Part shown: positions 10,376 through 19,434 of the stretch, one piece after another
Numbering within the stretch: position 1 is the stretch's first letter
How the letters are laid out: the number at the start of each line of letters is the position of its first letter
Source: Darksidea phi
Taxonomy: Eukaryota; Ascomycota; Dothideomycetes; Pleosporales; Lentitheciaceae
DNA length: 20,274 nucleotides
Assembly: GCA_030770425.1 (NCBI GenBank)
Contig: JASJFT010000352.1
Coordinates: 8,136 to 28,409, forward strand
Direction: 5' to 3'
Program-made: the position numbers and the translations under genes
Notes under the pieces: generated by a model
What the model was told of the DNA's origin: nothing
What the model saw: the letters and a program-made list of their open reading frames with translations, nothing else
Databases searched by the model: none

Positions 10376-13048
10376 TCACAGCTCATCAACAACCTTCCCA
10401 ACAAAACCCTCTAACCCCGCAACTCCTTTCGCGCCCCTCTCCGTACTGCCAGTCAAACCCGGACCACCACCAGGCATAACAAGTACTTTAGCCCCTTCCT
10501 CCACAAACTCTCTAGTCGCCATGAACTGAAAAGCAGCAACCGTGGCTGTGGTCAATGCATTGCCACGCTTGCTGTCCTCGGAAGGATCATTAGTGGAATC
10601 CTCATCAAAGTTAAACTCAAAGTCAGATCCTTCATCCTCAGTCTCTGTGCTATGAAGACTCATAGCGGTATTGTGCTCGGAGACGGGGGTAACTGAAACG
10701 ACTTTGGACGTGACTCTTACGCTAGCAACAAAGATCACGACGGCGCTTCCGATGCTTAATCGTTTGGCTGCTCGTGCGTGGGCCCCCTCAAAGCGTACAG
10801 AGATGATTTTGTGCCCTTTAGCATTCCCATCTACCAAGACCATTCCTTTTCGTATCCGATTCATTGCAGGGCTGTCACCGAGTGGTATAATCCCAATTGT
10901 TCCTACTTGGCCACCATGTAGCGTGCGGACAGGAAACCTGAGATTCCGTAGGGATATAACACGCACCCGACGCCATTCGAAGAGCAACGACGAGCCAGCC
11001 CGTGACTGCAGGGCCGAAGTAGTGGACTGTTTGTGTAGTGCGCCGGGAAACGATTGTGATGTTGGGGTAAGAGAATGACGGGATGAGTGCTTTCCACTTC
11101 CAGAGTCACTATCATCTGAGCTTGTATCGGCAGGGTACGGTCCCAAGTCGAGCTCATCACCGATGTTCAGGCTGCCGTAGCGTAAATGGCCCCCAACGAT
11201 CGTTGGTTCGCTAGGGCTCGGCTTCTGTGCTGGTTTGTTGTACCAGTCTTCGATGTGAAACAAAACTTTGGGACCGGATGAAGGTGAACTCGGGATCGCT
11301 GGGATTGGCAGTTCTCGAAGGAAAGCGTGCAAATTTTTCAGGCCAGTGCCTTTGACTGCGCTAGTCAAAATGATGGGCACCACTGAGAGAGGAGCGCCCT
11401 CGAAAGCTTGCGCTGTCCATACAGCTTTTCGAAGATCATCGGAAGAAATCGTACCAAGCTCTGCCTCGGAGATTGAAGTCGATGGGTCAGTGATGATGTG
11501 CCCGGTCCTTCCAGTTTCTTTGAGTGTGGACAACACTTTGGACAATACACTTTTGAGCCCGGCTTTAGTAGCCAAATCAAATTTAGTGATCACGACCAGG
11601 AGTGGGAGCTCTAAAGAAAGGCAAAGTTGCATTTGTTCATGGGAAAGATCCAAGTCCGCGGCGCCCTCGCCTAAGATCTCTCTTGTTGGCGGTGATGCAC
11701 CAATCTTCCCAGAAGAGTCTTCAGCGTTATCCGCAGGTATACACAACAGGGTGTAGTGTGGGTCCCAGCCAACAAGACCCCGTACTGTGGTTCGACGGAA
11801 TCGCGGATGGCCTGCAGAATCGGTGAGAAACACAAGTCTTCCGGCCGCTGAGGATTCTGCAGCTGCGTGTATGTCGACCCATGACGAAATGTCTGGAGAG
11901 CCATAGTTGATCACCTGGGCGGAAGTCCTGGTTCCCTTAAGATCGATTAAATCGCCATATCCAATCAGCTCTTGAGTGATAGAACTGGTGATCCCAGACT
12001 CAATCTCATGCCTGTGCTTCAATAGACTCAGCCGACTCTTTCCCCGTCCGTTGTCAAGGGTCCCTGTGGACAGCGTACCAAGTAAACTAGACTTTCCCGA
12101 CATAGTTGCGCCCGCGAGTGAGACTCGCAGTTGCATGGTATGACGGGAATTATCCGGCTCCAATCTGGACAGGGGTGCTTGGTCTGTAGGATTCGTAGAA
12201 TCCCGCTGATCAATCAGGTGCTGATCTGGGCAAACCAAAGCTTCAGCAACCAATAACTCTGATTTCTTGGTTTTTGGCTGCGGCGTTCCGACGTTCTCGA
12301 CCCATTCACATTCACCCACTGAGACCATGCGCTGCACCTCCACACGGCACCCCAAGCTTGCAGCCATGGCTCGTAGGTTGTTTAATGACTCTTCCATTTC
12401 ATCTTGCGCGAGACCAATGAGTTCGCCGTCGTCGGCAACGCCAATTTCGTAGAGCGCACCCCTGCTCTCTTCTAACCCAGGGTAGAGTCGCTGGGGCATG
12501 CTAGGTGTAGCAAGCTCCGCCTCGTCTGGAAAGTGAAGCAGAACCCCAGCAGTTGACGAGGATGTATGGTGGGTGCATGATTGCTGCAAACGCCACAACA
12601 TTTGAGTGGTGAGCTGTTCAAGCCGGTGCTGGCGGGATTGAGTGGAAATTAGTGGCGTTGGAGTGCTGGATAGCAAGCCAGACTCCGACACACTTCGGCC
12701 GGTAGACACTAGCTCAGAAGGCTCATTGCGACGTAGCGATCCAGATACATGGCGTCTTGTACTAGTGTGAGTGAAGGACCGCCGTCGGCGGAGCAGCAAA
12801 TGCAATTTGTACTCGGTTGGCCCTTCTTGAGGCTCAGCTTCCAACCTGGTGACGGTGCTGTAGTCTACTGCTGCTAAATGCGAGCTATCAAAAATTTCAC
12901 GGCTGCCATTCGCAACGTTCTGAGGCGGAGTAATATTGGGATCCTGAGGGTACGGATGCCTCGGAGATCGTTCTGGCGGGGGGGTTGCTGCAGCCCAAGG
13001 ACTAGATACCCGGGGTGGATCGGGGTCAAATGTGAAAATGGAAGCCAT
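10376..13048 (-). CDS. GTPBP1: GTPBP1/GTPBP2-family translational GTPase
   Basis: This family belongs to the EF-Tu/eRF3-like GTPases; animal members act in translation quality control and exosome-linked mRNA decay, so a similar cytosolic role is inferred. The 890-aa product carries GATMSGKS (313-320, G1 P-loop), HEIESGITSS (347-356, switch I/G2), DSAGH (410-414, G3; DxxGH in most relatives), TKFD (488-491, G4) and TSAVKG (562-567, G5). LYEIGVADDGELIGL (200-214) is a conserved N-terminal GTPBP1 block. EF-Tu-like beta-barrel domains follow at about 595-800, interrupted by a Ser/Asp/His-rich insert near 645-690. An acidic stretch precedes the conserved fungal tail with EFVEEGAKVLVMPGGGPG. The open frame continues upstream to 13072 only through a GTG; the ATG at 13048 (context AACATGG) is the better start. 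Intronless. GTPBP1 and GTPBP2 cannot be told apart here. Confidence 0.92.
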   Translation of the reverse strand: MASIFTFDPDPPRVSSPWAAATPPPERSPRHPYPQDPNITPPQNVANGSREIFDSSHLAAVDYSTVTRLEAEPQEGPTEYKLHLLLRRRRSFTHTSTRRHVSGSLRRNEPSELVSTGRSVSESGLLSSTPTPLISTQSRQHRLEQLTTQMLWRLQQSCTHHTSSSTAGVLLHFPDEAELATPSMPQRLYPGLEESRGALYEIGVADDGELIGLAQDEMEESLNNLRAMAASLGCRVEVQRMVSVGECEWVENVGTPQPKTKKSELLVAEALVCPDQHLIDQRDSTNPTDQAPLSRLEPDNSRHTMQLRVSLAGATMSGKSSLLGTLSTGTLDNGRGKSRLSLLKHRHEIESGITSSITQELIGYGDLIDLKGTRTSAQVINYGSPDISSWVDIHAAAESSAAGRLVFLTDSAGHPRFRRTTVRGLVGWDPHYTLLCIPADNAEDSSGKIGASPPTREILGEGAADLDLSHEQMQLCLSLELPLLVVITKFDLATKAGLKSVLSKVLSTLKETGRTGHIITDPSTSISEAELGTISSDDLRKAVWTAQAFEGAPLSVVPIILTSAVKGTGLKNLHAFLRELPIPAIPSSPSSGPKVLFHIEDWYNKPAQKPSPSEPTIVGGHLRYGSLNIGDELDLGPYPADTSSDDSDSGSGKHSSRHSLTPTSQSFPGALHKQSTTSALQSRAGSSLLFEWRRVRVISLRNLRFPVRTLHGGQVGTIGIIPLGDSPAMNRIRKGMVLVDGNAKGHKIISVRFEGAHARAAKRLSIGSAVVIFVASVRVTSKVVSVTPVSEHNTAMSLHSTETEDEGSDFEFNFDEDSTNDPSEDSKRGNALTTATVAAFQFMATREFVEEGAKVLVMPGGGPGLTGSTERGAKGVAGLEGFVGKVVDEL

Positions 13049-13492
13049 GTTGCAGTACCGTAGAGAATTCACACTAGAGTCTGGGCGTGTGATTGTTTCC
13101 GCGAGGTAGGTTGGGGAGCAGGTGTCTCAAGGTGTGGGCTGCCGCCTGTGGCATAAGACGGGTGATTGAGATATATATCGGGAGTTCGTATGTGAGAAAT
13201 GGGTCTTGAAGAGAAAAACCATTAAAGGAAACATGTTGGCGGGCGTTGCGCGCAAACGTGTGGTAAACCTGGTCAAGCGGACGCTGCAAGGCGGTTTTGG
13301 TGGCGAGGTGCGATTGTAGCAGCCAGCCTGGCTACACAAGCTGAGCCGAACACATTCTTGAGCATGTAAGGTAGTTTTGAGTTGATATCGAGAGAAAGAT
13401 TAGCAGGCAAGATAGACAGTGCTCGATGAGGTTGAATTGAGGTCGGCTTAAGAGTCACCTAGCGGGAAGTTGCAGCCAAGCATTTCTGGGAG
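13049..13492 (-). promoter_or_regulatory. Upstream region of the GTPase gene
   Basis: This stretch should hold the 5' UTR and proximal promoter of the GTPase gene, read on the minus strand. Frames here are short and overlap with no recognisable product. No TATA element stands out. It ends at the CACGTG dyad. Boundaries are set by neighbouring features, not by a seen transcription start. Confidence 0.35.
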
Positions 13493-13493
13493 T

Positions 13494-13512
13494 CACGTGA
13501 TTCGATCACGTG
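13494..13512. promoter_or_regulatory. CACGTG dyad (CACGTGAT-TCG-ATCACGTG)
   Basis: Two CACGTG E-box cores are arranged as perfect 8-nt inverted arms around a 3-nt spacer, 19 bp in total, about 446 bp upstream of the GTPase ATG. CACGTG is bound by basic helix-loop-helix dimers such as Cbf1- or SREBP-type factors in fungi; which factor binds here is unknown. The exact symmetry beyond the cores favours a true binding site or small hairpin over chance. Confidence 0.5.
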
Positions 13513-14278
13513 TGCTGCGATCAATATGCGCGTCAGGCGACATTCAACATTGGAAGAGTTCACTCGCGGAACGCGACACCCCCGATAGTAGCTGCTTTGC
13601 AAAATCCTGAAGCTCTTGCGAGGTTCACTAAATCAGGACAAGTGTCTGCTGAAGGCCGTAGAGAAACAACAGCAGCTCTTGTGAGTCGTACGTCACACAA
13701 CACCGAGAGCATGAGGCGCCCTTGTGAAACAATGCTGACTACAGCTGTGCCTTTTGACTGCATCTCACTCATATACGAGAGGCGAGAGGCGGATCAGGCT
13801 GCCAAGGGGCCACTCTCAGACGCATCTTTCGCGCGGGTTCAGGGACGCGAGATACTCAGTACACGTCATGCTCGTACGAGAGTGCATCGCACTCGATGGC
13901 CCAGATTATGGCTTGAGTCATATCACGGCGGCGCCATGTCGCGCTTCGCATTACGAAAACATCCCAAATGCTTACAACCAAGATTCGTCGCGCAGTTACC
14001 GTTTGCTACATCGAAACCTCGTCAGGAGTGCAACACACGGGTCTTCTTACCCCAACACGCGGGGACAGGCGTGGGGTTGTTCTAGCCTGCACACAGCAGA
14101 CGAGGATGATAGTGGAGCTGATCATGGCACGGGGAAGGTGAAGAAGTTTCGGGTCCCGGTCTGCCTTGCTATTCTTACGAGGATAATCTCCTACGGACAG
14201 GCGAGACGCTACGAGCGCACTACCAGAACGAAGAACGCGCGCGAGTTAGTTGATCGCCGACTCTGACGGCGACGGACT

Positions 14279-14343
14279 AGGGCTTAAATCCGTGCAGGCC
14301 CGGCCCCCAACGCAGTGCTTGCTCAAACCGGATTTTGAGCCCT
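14279..14343. repeat. Imperfect inverted repeat, possible RNA hairpin
   Basis: The left arm AGGGCTTAAATCCG (14279-14292) pairs with CGGATTTTGAGCCCT (14329-14343). A 7-bp stem and a 6-bp stem are separated by a small bulge, enclosing a GC-rich 36-nt loop. No U-run follows, as expected in a fungus where this would not be an intrinsic terminator. It could be a structured RNA element, a transposon relic or coincidence. Confidence 0.4.
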
Positions 14344-16578
14344 TCGCGACGTGGCCCAGTGGTTGCACACGCCCGTTCACCCAAGGGCTCGGAGGCTAGC
14401 CGTGTCTACCACAACAAGCTTTAGCCTGCGTGGACACCACATCGGCCGGCCCACGTTCTCCGGCCCGGCGTCGGACGACATGGTAGCGGGCGCGGGTCCG
14501 AGCAGCTGGATGATCGCTGGAGCCTTGCGGCAGCCTCACCAAGAATACAGTGCTCGCCTAGATTCTCCTGCGAATCGTTGCACACTCGGAGGCAGAGTGG
14601 TTCTGTCGAGACGACTGCCATTGAAGTCGTGCTTGGGGAGTGGGAAGGATCATTTAGATGCTTCTTGTTCTTCCTCCCGCCATGTGCGCTTCATGTTCCT
14701 TCCGAAGGTTCCCTTGGAAGCGGCCCAGTTGCTATCTGAGGCGACCGTTGGACGACGAAACGGCTTGCCATGCTCGCTTGCCTGCGTCTTGGGGCGTCCG
14801 TTGCGCTGGATGGCGGAATGCCGGCAGCCAAACGGGGCCCCGACTAGCCCGAAAGCAACACAAGATTACCGTAAAAACCTGTCTAATGGCGCTACAATCA
14901 TAGGGGCGTTGCATGGAGTGGCATGCCATCAACCGACATTCGTCTCTGACACGAGCGAACGTCGCTCGTTGTTGCCATAGCGGTGCATGCGACGGACGCA
15001 CGACGCACCCTTGAAACAAGCGGAGGCTGGGAGTGCCCTCTCTGTGGGGTGCTTAGCGGCACCAGCTATTGCTGCATGCGCATGCGGATAAAGCGCCTGC
15101 GCACGAGTCGCCATTTGGGCCTTCCATGTTCTCGACGCCTCTCGGCACGGGGGCAAGGAGGACTGCAGCTGTTTGCGGGTATAATATTCTACATGCCGCT
15201 AGTTGCGCAGTTGGTCAGACACAATGGAATACCTCGTCCCGATGACTCGCTACGCGGGCCGGACAAGCGACGCAGCTCATCGTCACACGAAGCTTAGACC
15301 CTAGCGGAGCGCCCTTGGGACAGCCTCAGTGACACAAAACGCAGCCCTACGACGGTCTCACCAGCGGCCGTTCTGTTCTCATCGTGCAGGCTTGTGGCAT
15401 GGACCTTGTGGGTGGATCAAGTAATTTCTGAATGCCTCATGTAGTGTCCCCGTCTTGAGATCAGACCACCTGATATCGGATACTTGGGCTTGTGATTCGC
15501 TCGCAATAACTTGCATTGCCTTCACGTGGAATCCACATTTTGTGACAGCCATCCTTCCCGCCTAGCCGCCGTCTTCACACGAACAACCCTTGTACTCGTC
15601 AGCAAAATCGTCAGATCCCGTCAGAACTCAGTCGAGACGGCGGCGCAGCCAACGGACGGTCCACTCAAGACGCAGATTCTGGAATGACCAACGACACCGC
15701 CGGCTAGCTCCGTGCTTCAACCTCACAGCGCGGGCCGCGGCGCACGAGATTGGCGTAGCGTACGACAAAAACGCATTGAAGTCTATCTGGCAACACGCTC
15801 GGACACGTCCCGACGTGGTCTCGCCTCGAATGCGCCGGATGACTCTTCAGAGACGGCCGCGCGAGGTGGATGAGGTGGACCGCTACCAGAGTTCGCCATA
15901 TATCGGTGGCGGCTCCATCAGATGGGCCACCTTTTCTGAGCATTCCGTTGGAACGCGATTTCCGGCAAAGGGATTGCCGCTGTCGAGTACTATGGCCATC
16001 GGCGATGGTCAGCCGATTTCGCGAGCTCTCCAGACGGGAGGTGACGCTGTTACTCCGGAGTACCCCTGCAGCCTGGCCCTGCATCAATGTCCTTCAAACG
16101 TACCGCTTCTGAATTCCCCGATGCGAGGACAGCCAATCACTCATGTCGCCGGCAGATGGGAAAGCAGCTACGAATCTCTCTCCAAATTTGGCATGGTAAG
16201 CGACTAGCTATCGTGCAATACCACGCGCAAAGGCCTCTGATGTTTAAAATGTTGTTTTAATTTTAGTTCATTCCAGCCATGTGGAGCAGTTTCCGCGCTA
16301 ACTCCCACCGCCCAAACCATCTGAACTTCCCATTCGAGGTGGTGGCACTTTAGCGAGAGCACCTGGGCACCTAGGGACTCCACTCTGCACGTGATTTTCG
16401 CAAAAGCTAACCCCACAGGCCCAAGTCTGTGCGACTAAGGACTCCGCTCCACCTCCATGTTTTGTCCGGAACCCTTTTAAACCACTTCGCCTCGTATCAC
16501 CCAAACTGTAATCAAGCGCCGCTATCGTCATCGCGCCAACCGACGCCGGTCTTTCCCTTTGACATTCGAAAAGATGAC

Positions 16579-16666
16579 ATGAGGACATGGGCAGCTGAGA
16601 CATGCAGAAAGCAATGTCAGCCGTGCTGTTGGTTCTGTGAGCGAGTCGGTCGGACCTGCGGCTTTC
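16579..16666 (+). pseudogene. Possible relic of a Zn2Cys6 binuclear-cluster exon
   Basis: From the ATG at 16579 the frame encodes MRTWAAETCRKQCQPCCW followed by FCERVGRTCGF, ending exactly at a consensus donor, GTAAGT at 16667. C-x2-C-x6-C followed by GF(R) is the second half of a fungal Zn2Cys6 cluster, and introns commonly follow that cluster. The first half is wrong: C-x6-C spacing is lost and only a compressed CRKQC remains. Splicing to a plausible acceptor near 16797 gives a stop within about 18 codons. This suggests a degraded transcription-factor gene or a chance resemblance. Confidence 0.22.
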
Positions 16667-17910
16667 GTAAGTCAGAACATTACTCTCCGTACGATCTCAG
16701 GTAAGGCGGTATCTTGTAAGCGTTCTGAGGCTTCCCGCCCCATCGAAGCGCCACAGCAAGCGGCCCGGGCGTTGACTCCAAGACCTGCTAGTCACAGGTC
16801 AGGATAACAGCGAGGGGCTTGTGTGGAAATTCGTTTATGCTGACGGGTGAGGACATGTTTGAAGCGCGCATTTGCCGTACGAAAATGCGACGGTATTTGG
16901 TCCGACTTCTGCTCGACCCTGGCAGGAATTGTCCTGAGTATATTCCATCGACATAAGAAGCTGCTTCTTTCTCAGGGGGACAAAGACGGTTAGAAAGCTT
17001 ACAGTCGCCGGCGGCATCTCTCGGCATCTTCGCCGGCCTACCTTTCCATTCCGCAGAACTCGCTAAGACACCGCAACGCTTGTGGCGAACCAATTATCAG
17101 GTCTGAAGTTCCGGAGGCAAAGGGCCTTTTGCTACTTTGCAGCAAGTGCTTGTTACGTGGTTAGGTCGCTCCAAGCCTTCTCGTGTCTGGAGAGGTTCCC
17201 CCCTTTAGGAGCCGCTGAGTTGCCTTTGGCCGCCTAGGCGATGACGAGCAAGACTGTCCGAGGCTGCCTCCTCTCTTCTTGAGCTTCCCCACTCCAGGCA
17301 AGAGCAGTTTGCTGCCACCCTTGCCCGCAAACCCCACTTAACAGGTGCGAGAGCCTGCAGGTGACCCGCGCGCATCCATCGCTGCCGTCTACCTCTAATG
17401 ATCCCTAACCGTAGGAAGAAAAAGGTTAACGTTCTCGTACGAAACAGGCTCAGCACTTGAGCTCGCTTCCTCGGACCATGGGTATTGTGCAATGCAAAAC
17501 AAAAATACAACAGTACTTCCACCAGATGCAAGAAAAGTAGTGAATACAAACTTTTGAATAATGATCAATTTTCCAAAATGCGAATGCGATGTAAATGCGC
17601 TGTAGATAACTCCGATCTGATGCACGTGGTATATCCCGACAAAAAAAAGTTTCGTTACGCCGTGCCGTCTATGGCTGCGAAGGGTATGGTGTTTGGGAAG
17701 CTGAGGGCCGCGACGCGCTTTGCTTGTCGAAAAGCGCTCCAAGAGGGGTGATCGTGGTCCTTGCCCAAAGCCGCCGAAGGGGCTTCAGGTGTACCTCGAT
17801 TGCCACCAATGCCAAGCCGAAAGCGTTAATACCACCGATCCATTCGTGCCCTCATGCATCGTGAGATAAGTCTGGCGATAAGCCCGAGCGTTGATGCTCA
17901 GCCTTACCGC

Positions 17911-19411
17911 TTACCTGTTCGTGTCTGATGCCCTTCGTGGCTTACATTTTTCGTGGGCCATGTGCCCATTTCGCGCGGTAGTACGCGTGAACTCGGCGCC
18001 GCACCGCGGGCAGTAGCTTTTCGCAGCCGTACCGGATTTTTCGCGCTGGTGGCGCAAGAGGTTGCTAAATGTGGAAAATTGTCGTCCATTGCAGCCATGC
18101 TCCCAGCATTGAGGCTTGGGTCGGGAATTTAGAACACGGGGCATGACCCCATTGCTCTGGCTTCCAGGAACAGCTCCAGCGCTTGGTGGCGCTATACCCG
18201 GAGAGGTATCATACGAGGGATAAGGGGCTGGTGAAGTGGAGACCGGATAAAGAGTTGTTGGAAGCGGCGCATACTCGCTGACAGCGTAGCTACTAGGAGG
18301 GTAAAGTGCAGATCTGTTATCTGTCAGTATTGGCTCATGGAAGCAGAATATCAAGTCATACGGTGGGTAGCCAGATGTGTTGCTCCCTAGACTTTGCGCA
18401 GGGAGATTTGTGTGTACCGCAGGATAGGCATAGCTCATTGGCGCGGAACTAAGCAGCTGTGGAGGCTCACTGGAGACTGGCGGGTAGCTCATGGGAGAGG
18501 GACTGGTGCGCATAGGACCCATGGGTTGCTGGTACGGACTTCGCGGCATTGATGATGCTTGGTACGGTGGAAGAAGAGGTGACTGTTCAGTCGATCTCCG
18601 CGGTTGACTCTGGCTTTGCAGGCTAGGACTGGCGATATATGTAGGCGCGTACGATGACGATGTCGAGTGCTTAGATTCTGTATATGACTGGCTCATCGGC
18701 GGGTAGCCTGATCCGGTCAGTTCGTCCGCTGTGTAGGGAGTCAGGGATCCCGTCGCTTACTGGGAGAGTCAAGAGACGGTGGAGAACCGTAGTCCATACC
18801 ATATTGCGCAGGCGCCATCATAAAACCCAAAGTGCTGCGAGGGTCAGTAACTCTGCCAATGCAATGGACTGAGGAGCGTACCTCATATCTTGCAGCTCAA
18901 GAGACGAGTTGTGGGGAGGTTCAGGTTCCACCGAGAGACGAAGGTCGAACTCTGTAGCGGTATGGCTGCCAGACAGAGAAGGTAAAGGTGAAGGGAGAAG
19001 CTCCGAGTCAGATGCAGGTAGTACCTCGTAGCCTTGGGCGGTCGAGATTGATGCTAAAGTCGGAGGTTCGGTTCGATGAGGGTGAAATGTTGCGAGATCT
19101 AGCGGTTGGGAGAGAAGACCGGAGTCGAGGCTCTGTACCAGGCCTGTGGGATGCGAAGTGGTGCTTCGCGTATATGCGTCCAGAAGGGTCGGATCCCAAG
19201 CGGGCGTCTGGGTGTCCCCAGATGGACAGTTGACAGATGTGCGGCGAACTGACGGAAGGGTTACGGCTCGGCGCTGGGTACGTAAACCCCTCAGGTGTGC
19301 GAGCTCGGGCGGCTGGATGGATATATTCTGGTCGGCGCGGTTTCTGAGTTTGCGTGAGATGGTGGTAGTTTTGGGTGGTGCTTGGTGTTGTTTGGGAGAC
19401 CGTGGGGTCAT
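17911..19411 (-). CDS. Fungal C2H2-like zinc-finger protein (four exons)
   Basis: Probable nuclear DNA-binding regulator of unknown targets. Proposed exons on the minus strand: 19411-18882, 18834-18761, 18707-18362 and 18313-17911, giving 1353 nt and 450 aa with all phases consistent. The C-terminal cysteine/histidine region is a recognisable Pezizomycotina family: CWEHGC (386-391) with [19 protein letters not shown], then [17 protein letters not shown] and HEKC (418-440). Finger 2 has C418, C421, H434, H437, C440. Finger 1 has C-x4-C and one His but no obvious fourth ligand. The middle is Q/P/S/Y-rich and disordered. The stretch before residue about 177 (exon 1) is Ser/Thr/Pro-rich with a basic N-terminus and less secure; translation could instead begin at an ATG at 18886. 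The open frame continues upstream of 19411 only to a TTG. The stop overlaps a GTAAGC, so a further 3' intron cannot be excluded. Confidence 0.75.
18314..18361 (-). other. Stop-free in-frame intron (48 nt) in the zinc-finger gene
   Basis: On the minus strand the sequence has donor GTATGA, branch-like ATACTGACA and acceptor GATAACAG. The length is 16 codons with no stop, so it reads through as [16 protein letters not shown], a hydrophobic block alien to the surrounding Y/P/S-rich sequence. Removal gives [13 protein letters not shown], which fits the flanks. Confidence 0.7.
18708..18760 (-). other. Zinc-finger gene intron (53 nt)
   Basis: Donor GTAAGC, branch-like AACTGAC and acceptor GATCAG, read on the minus strand. 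It contains a stop in the incoming frame (GATCCCTGA), so it must be removed to join exon 2 to the finger exons. An alternative acceptor (ACACAG, 21 nt earlier) keeps frame but would make a 32-nt intron, shorter than fungi usually splice. Confidence 0.7.
18835..18881 (-). other. Zinc-finger gene intron (47 nt)
   Basis: Donor GAG|GTACGC, branch-like TTACTGACC and acceptor CTCGCAG on the minus strand. Without splicing the upstream frame stops at 18818. Removal joins it to [20 protein letters not shown], whose composition matches the downstream part. Confidence 0.7.
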
Positions 19412-19413
19412 GA

Positions 19414-19434
19414 TCAACAAGAGGAGGCCGTCAT
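19414..19434 (-). promoter_or_regulatory. Seven-codon upstream ORF before the zinc-finger CDS
   Basis: An ATG at 19434 (minus strand) opens six codons (MTASSC) and stops with TGA at 19416-19414, two nucleotides before the proposed start codon at 19411. If in the transcript, such a tight uORF could limit initiation at 19411 or favour a downstream start. A GTATGT donor-like site lies slightly upstream, so a 5' UTR intron is also possible. Confidence 0.35.

Larger units (their letters stand above)
13513..17910. other. Gene-poor interval of about 4.4 kb
   Basis: No frame on either strand encodes a protein I can recognise. The longest open frames (13510-14085, 13754-14266, 14351-14980, 15590-16207) overlap in conflicting frames, are rich in Arg, Ser, Cys and His as expected from random GC-balanced sequence, and lack splice-linked continuation. 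Base composition looks similar to the genic part, with abundant CG and CA, so it does not look strongly mutated by RIP. An AT-rich patch occurs at about 17490-17660. Contents listed separately: an imperfect hairpin, CACGTG boxes and a Cys-rich remnant. It may be long regulatory DNA, a non-coding RNA locus or decayed sequence. Confidence 0.5.

Noticed and set aside
13049..13072. N-terminal extension of the GTPase from 13072
   Set aside because: That codon is GTG; the first ATG (13048) has a good context and gives the expected MASIFTFDPDPP start.
13510..14085. Frame of 191 codons in the gene-poor interval
   Set aside because: No domain, overlaps another frame of similar length (13754-14266), and amino-acid make-up looks random.
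14348..14420. tRNA-like segment with an A-box-like TGGCCCAGTGGTT
   Set aside because: No matching B box (GGTTCRANNCC) at the right distance and no acceptor-stem pairing.
14351..14980. Frame of 209 codons
   Set aside because: The nominal start is not part of a good context, no motif is recognisable, and antisense frames of similar quality overlap it.
15590..16207. Frame of 205 codons
   Set aside because: Arg-rich start and no recognisable family; could be part of an orphan gene, but nothing in the sequence supports this over chance.
17395..17751. Frames on both strands in the AT-rich patch before the zinc-finger gene
   Set aside because: Mutually overlapping, no domains, and no splice-linked continuation.
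13513..17910. RIP-mutated transposon
   Set aside because: Base composition is not AT-rich, CG and CA are plentiful, and no terminal repeats or transposase fragments are seen; RIP indices could not be computed here.
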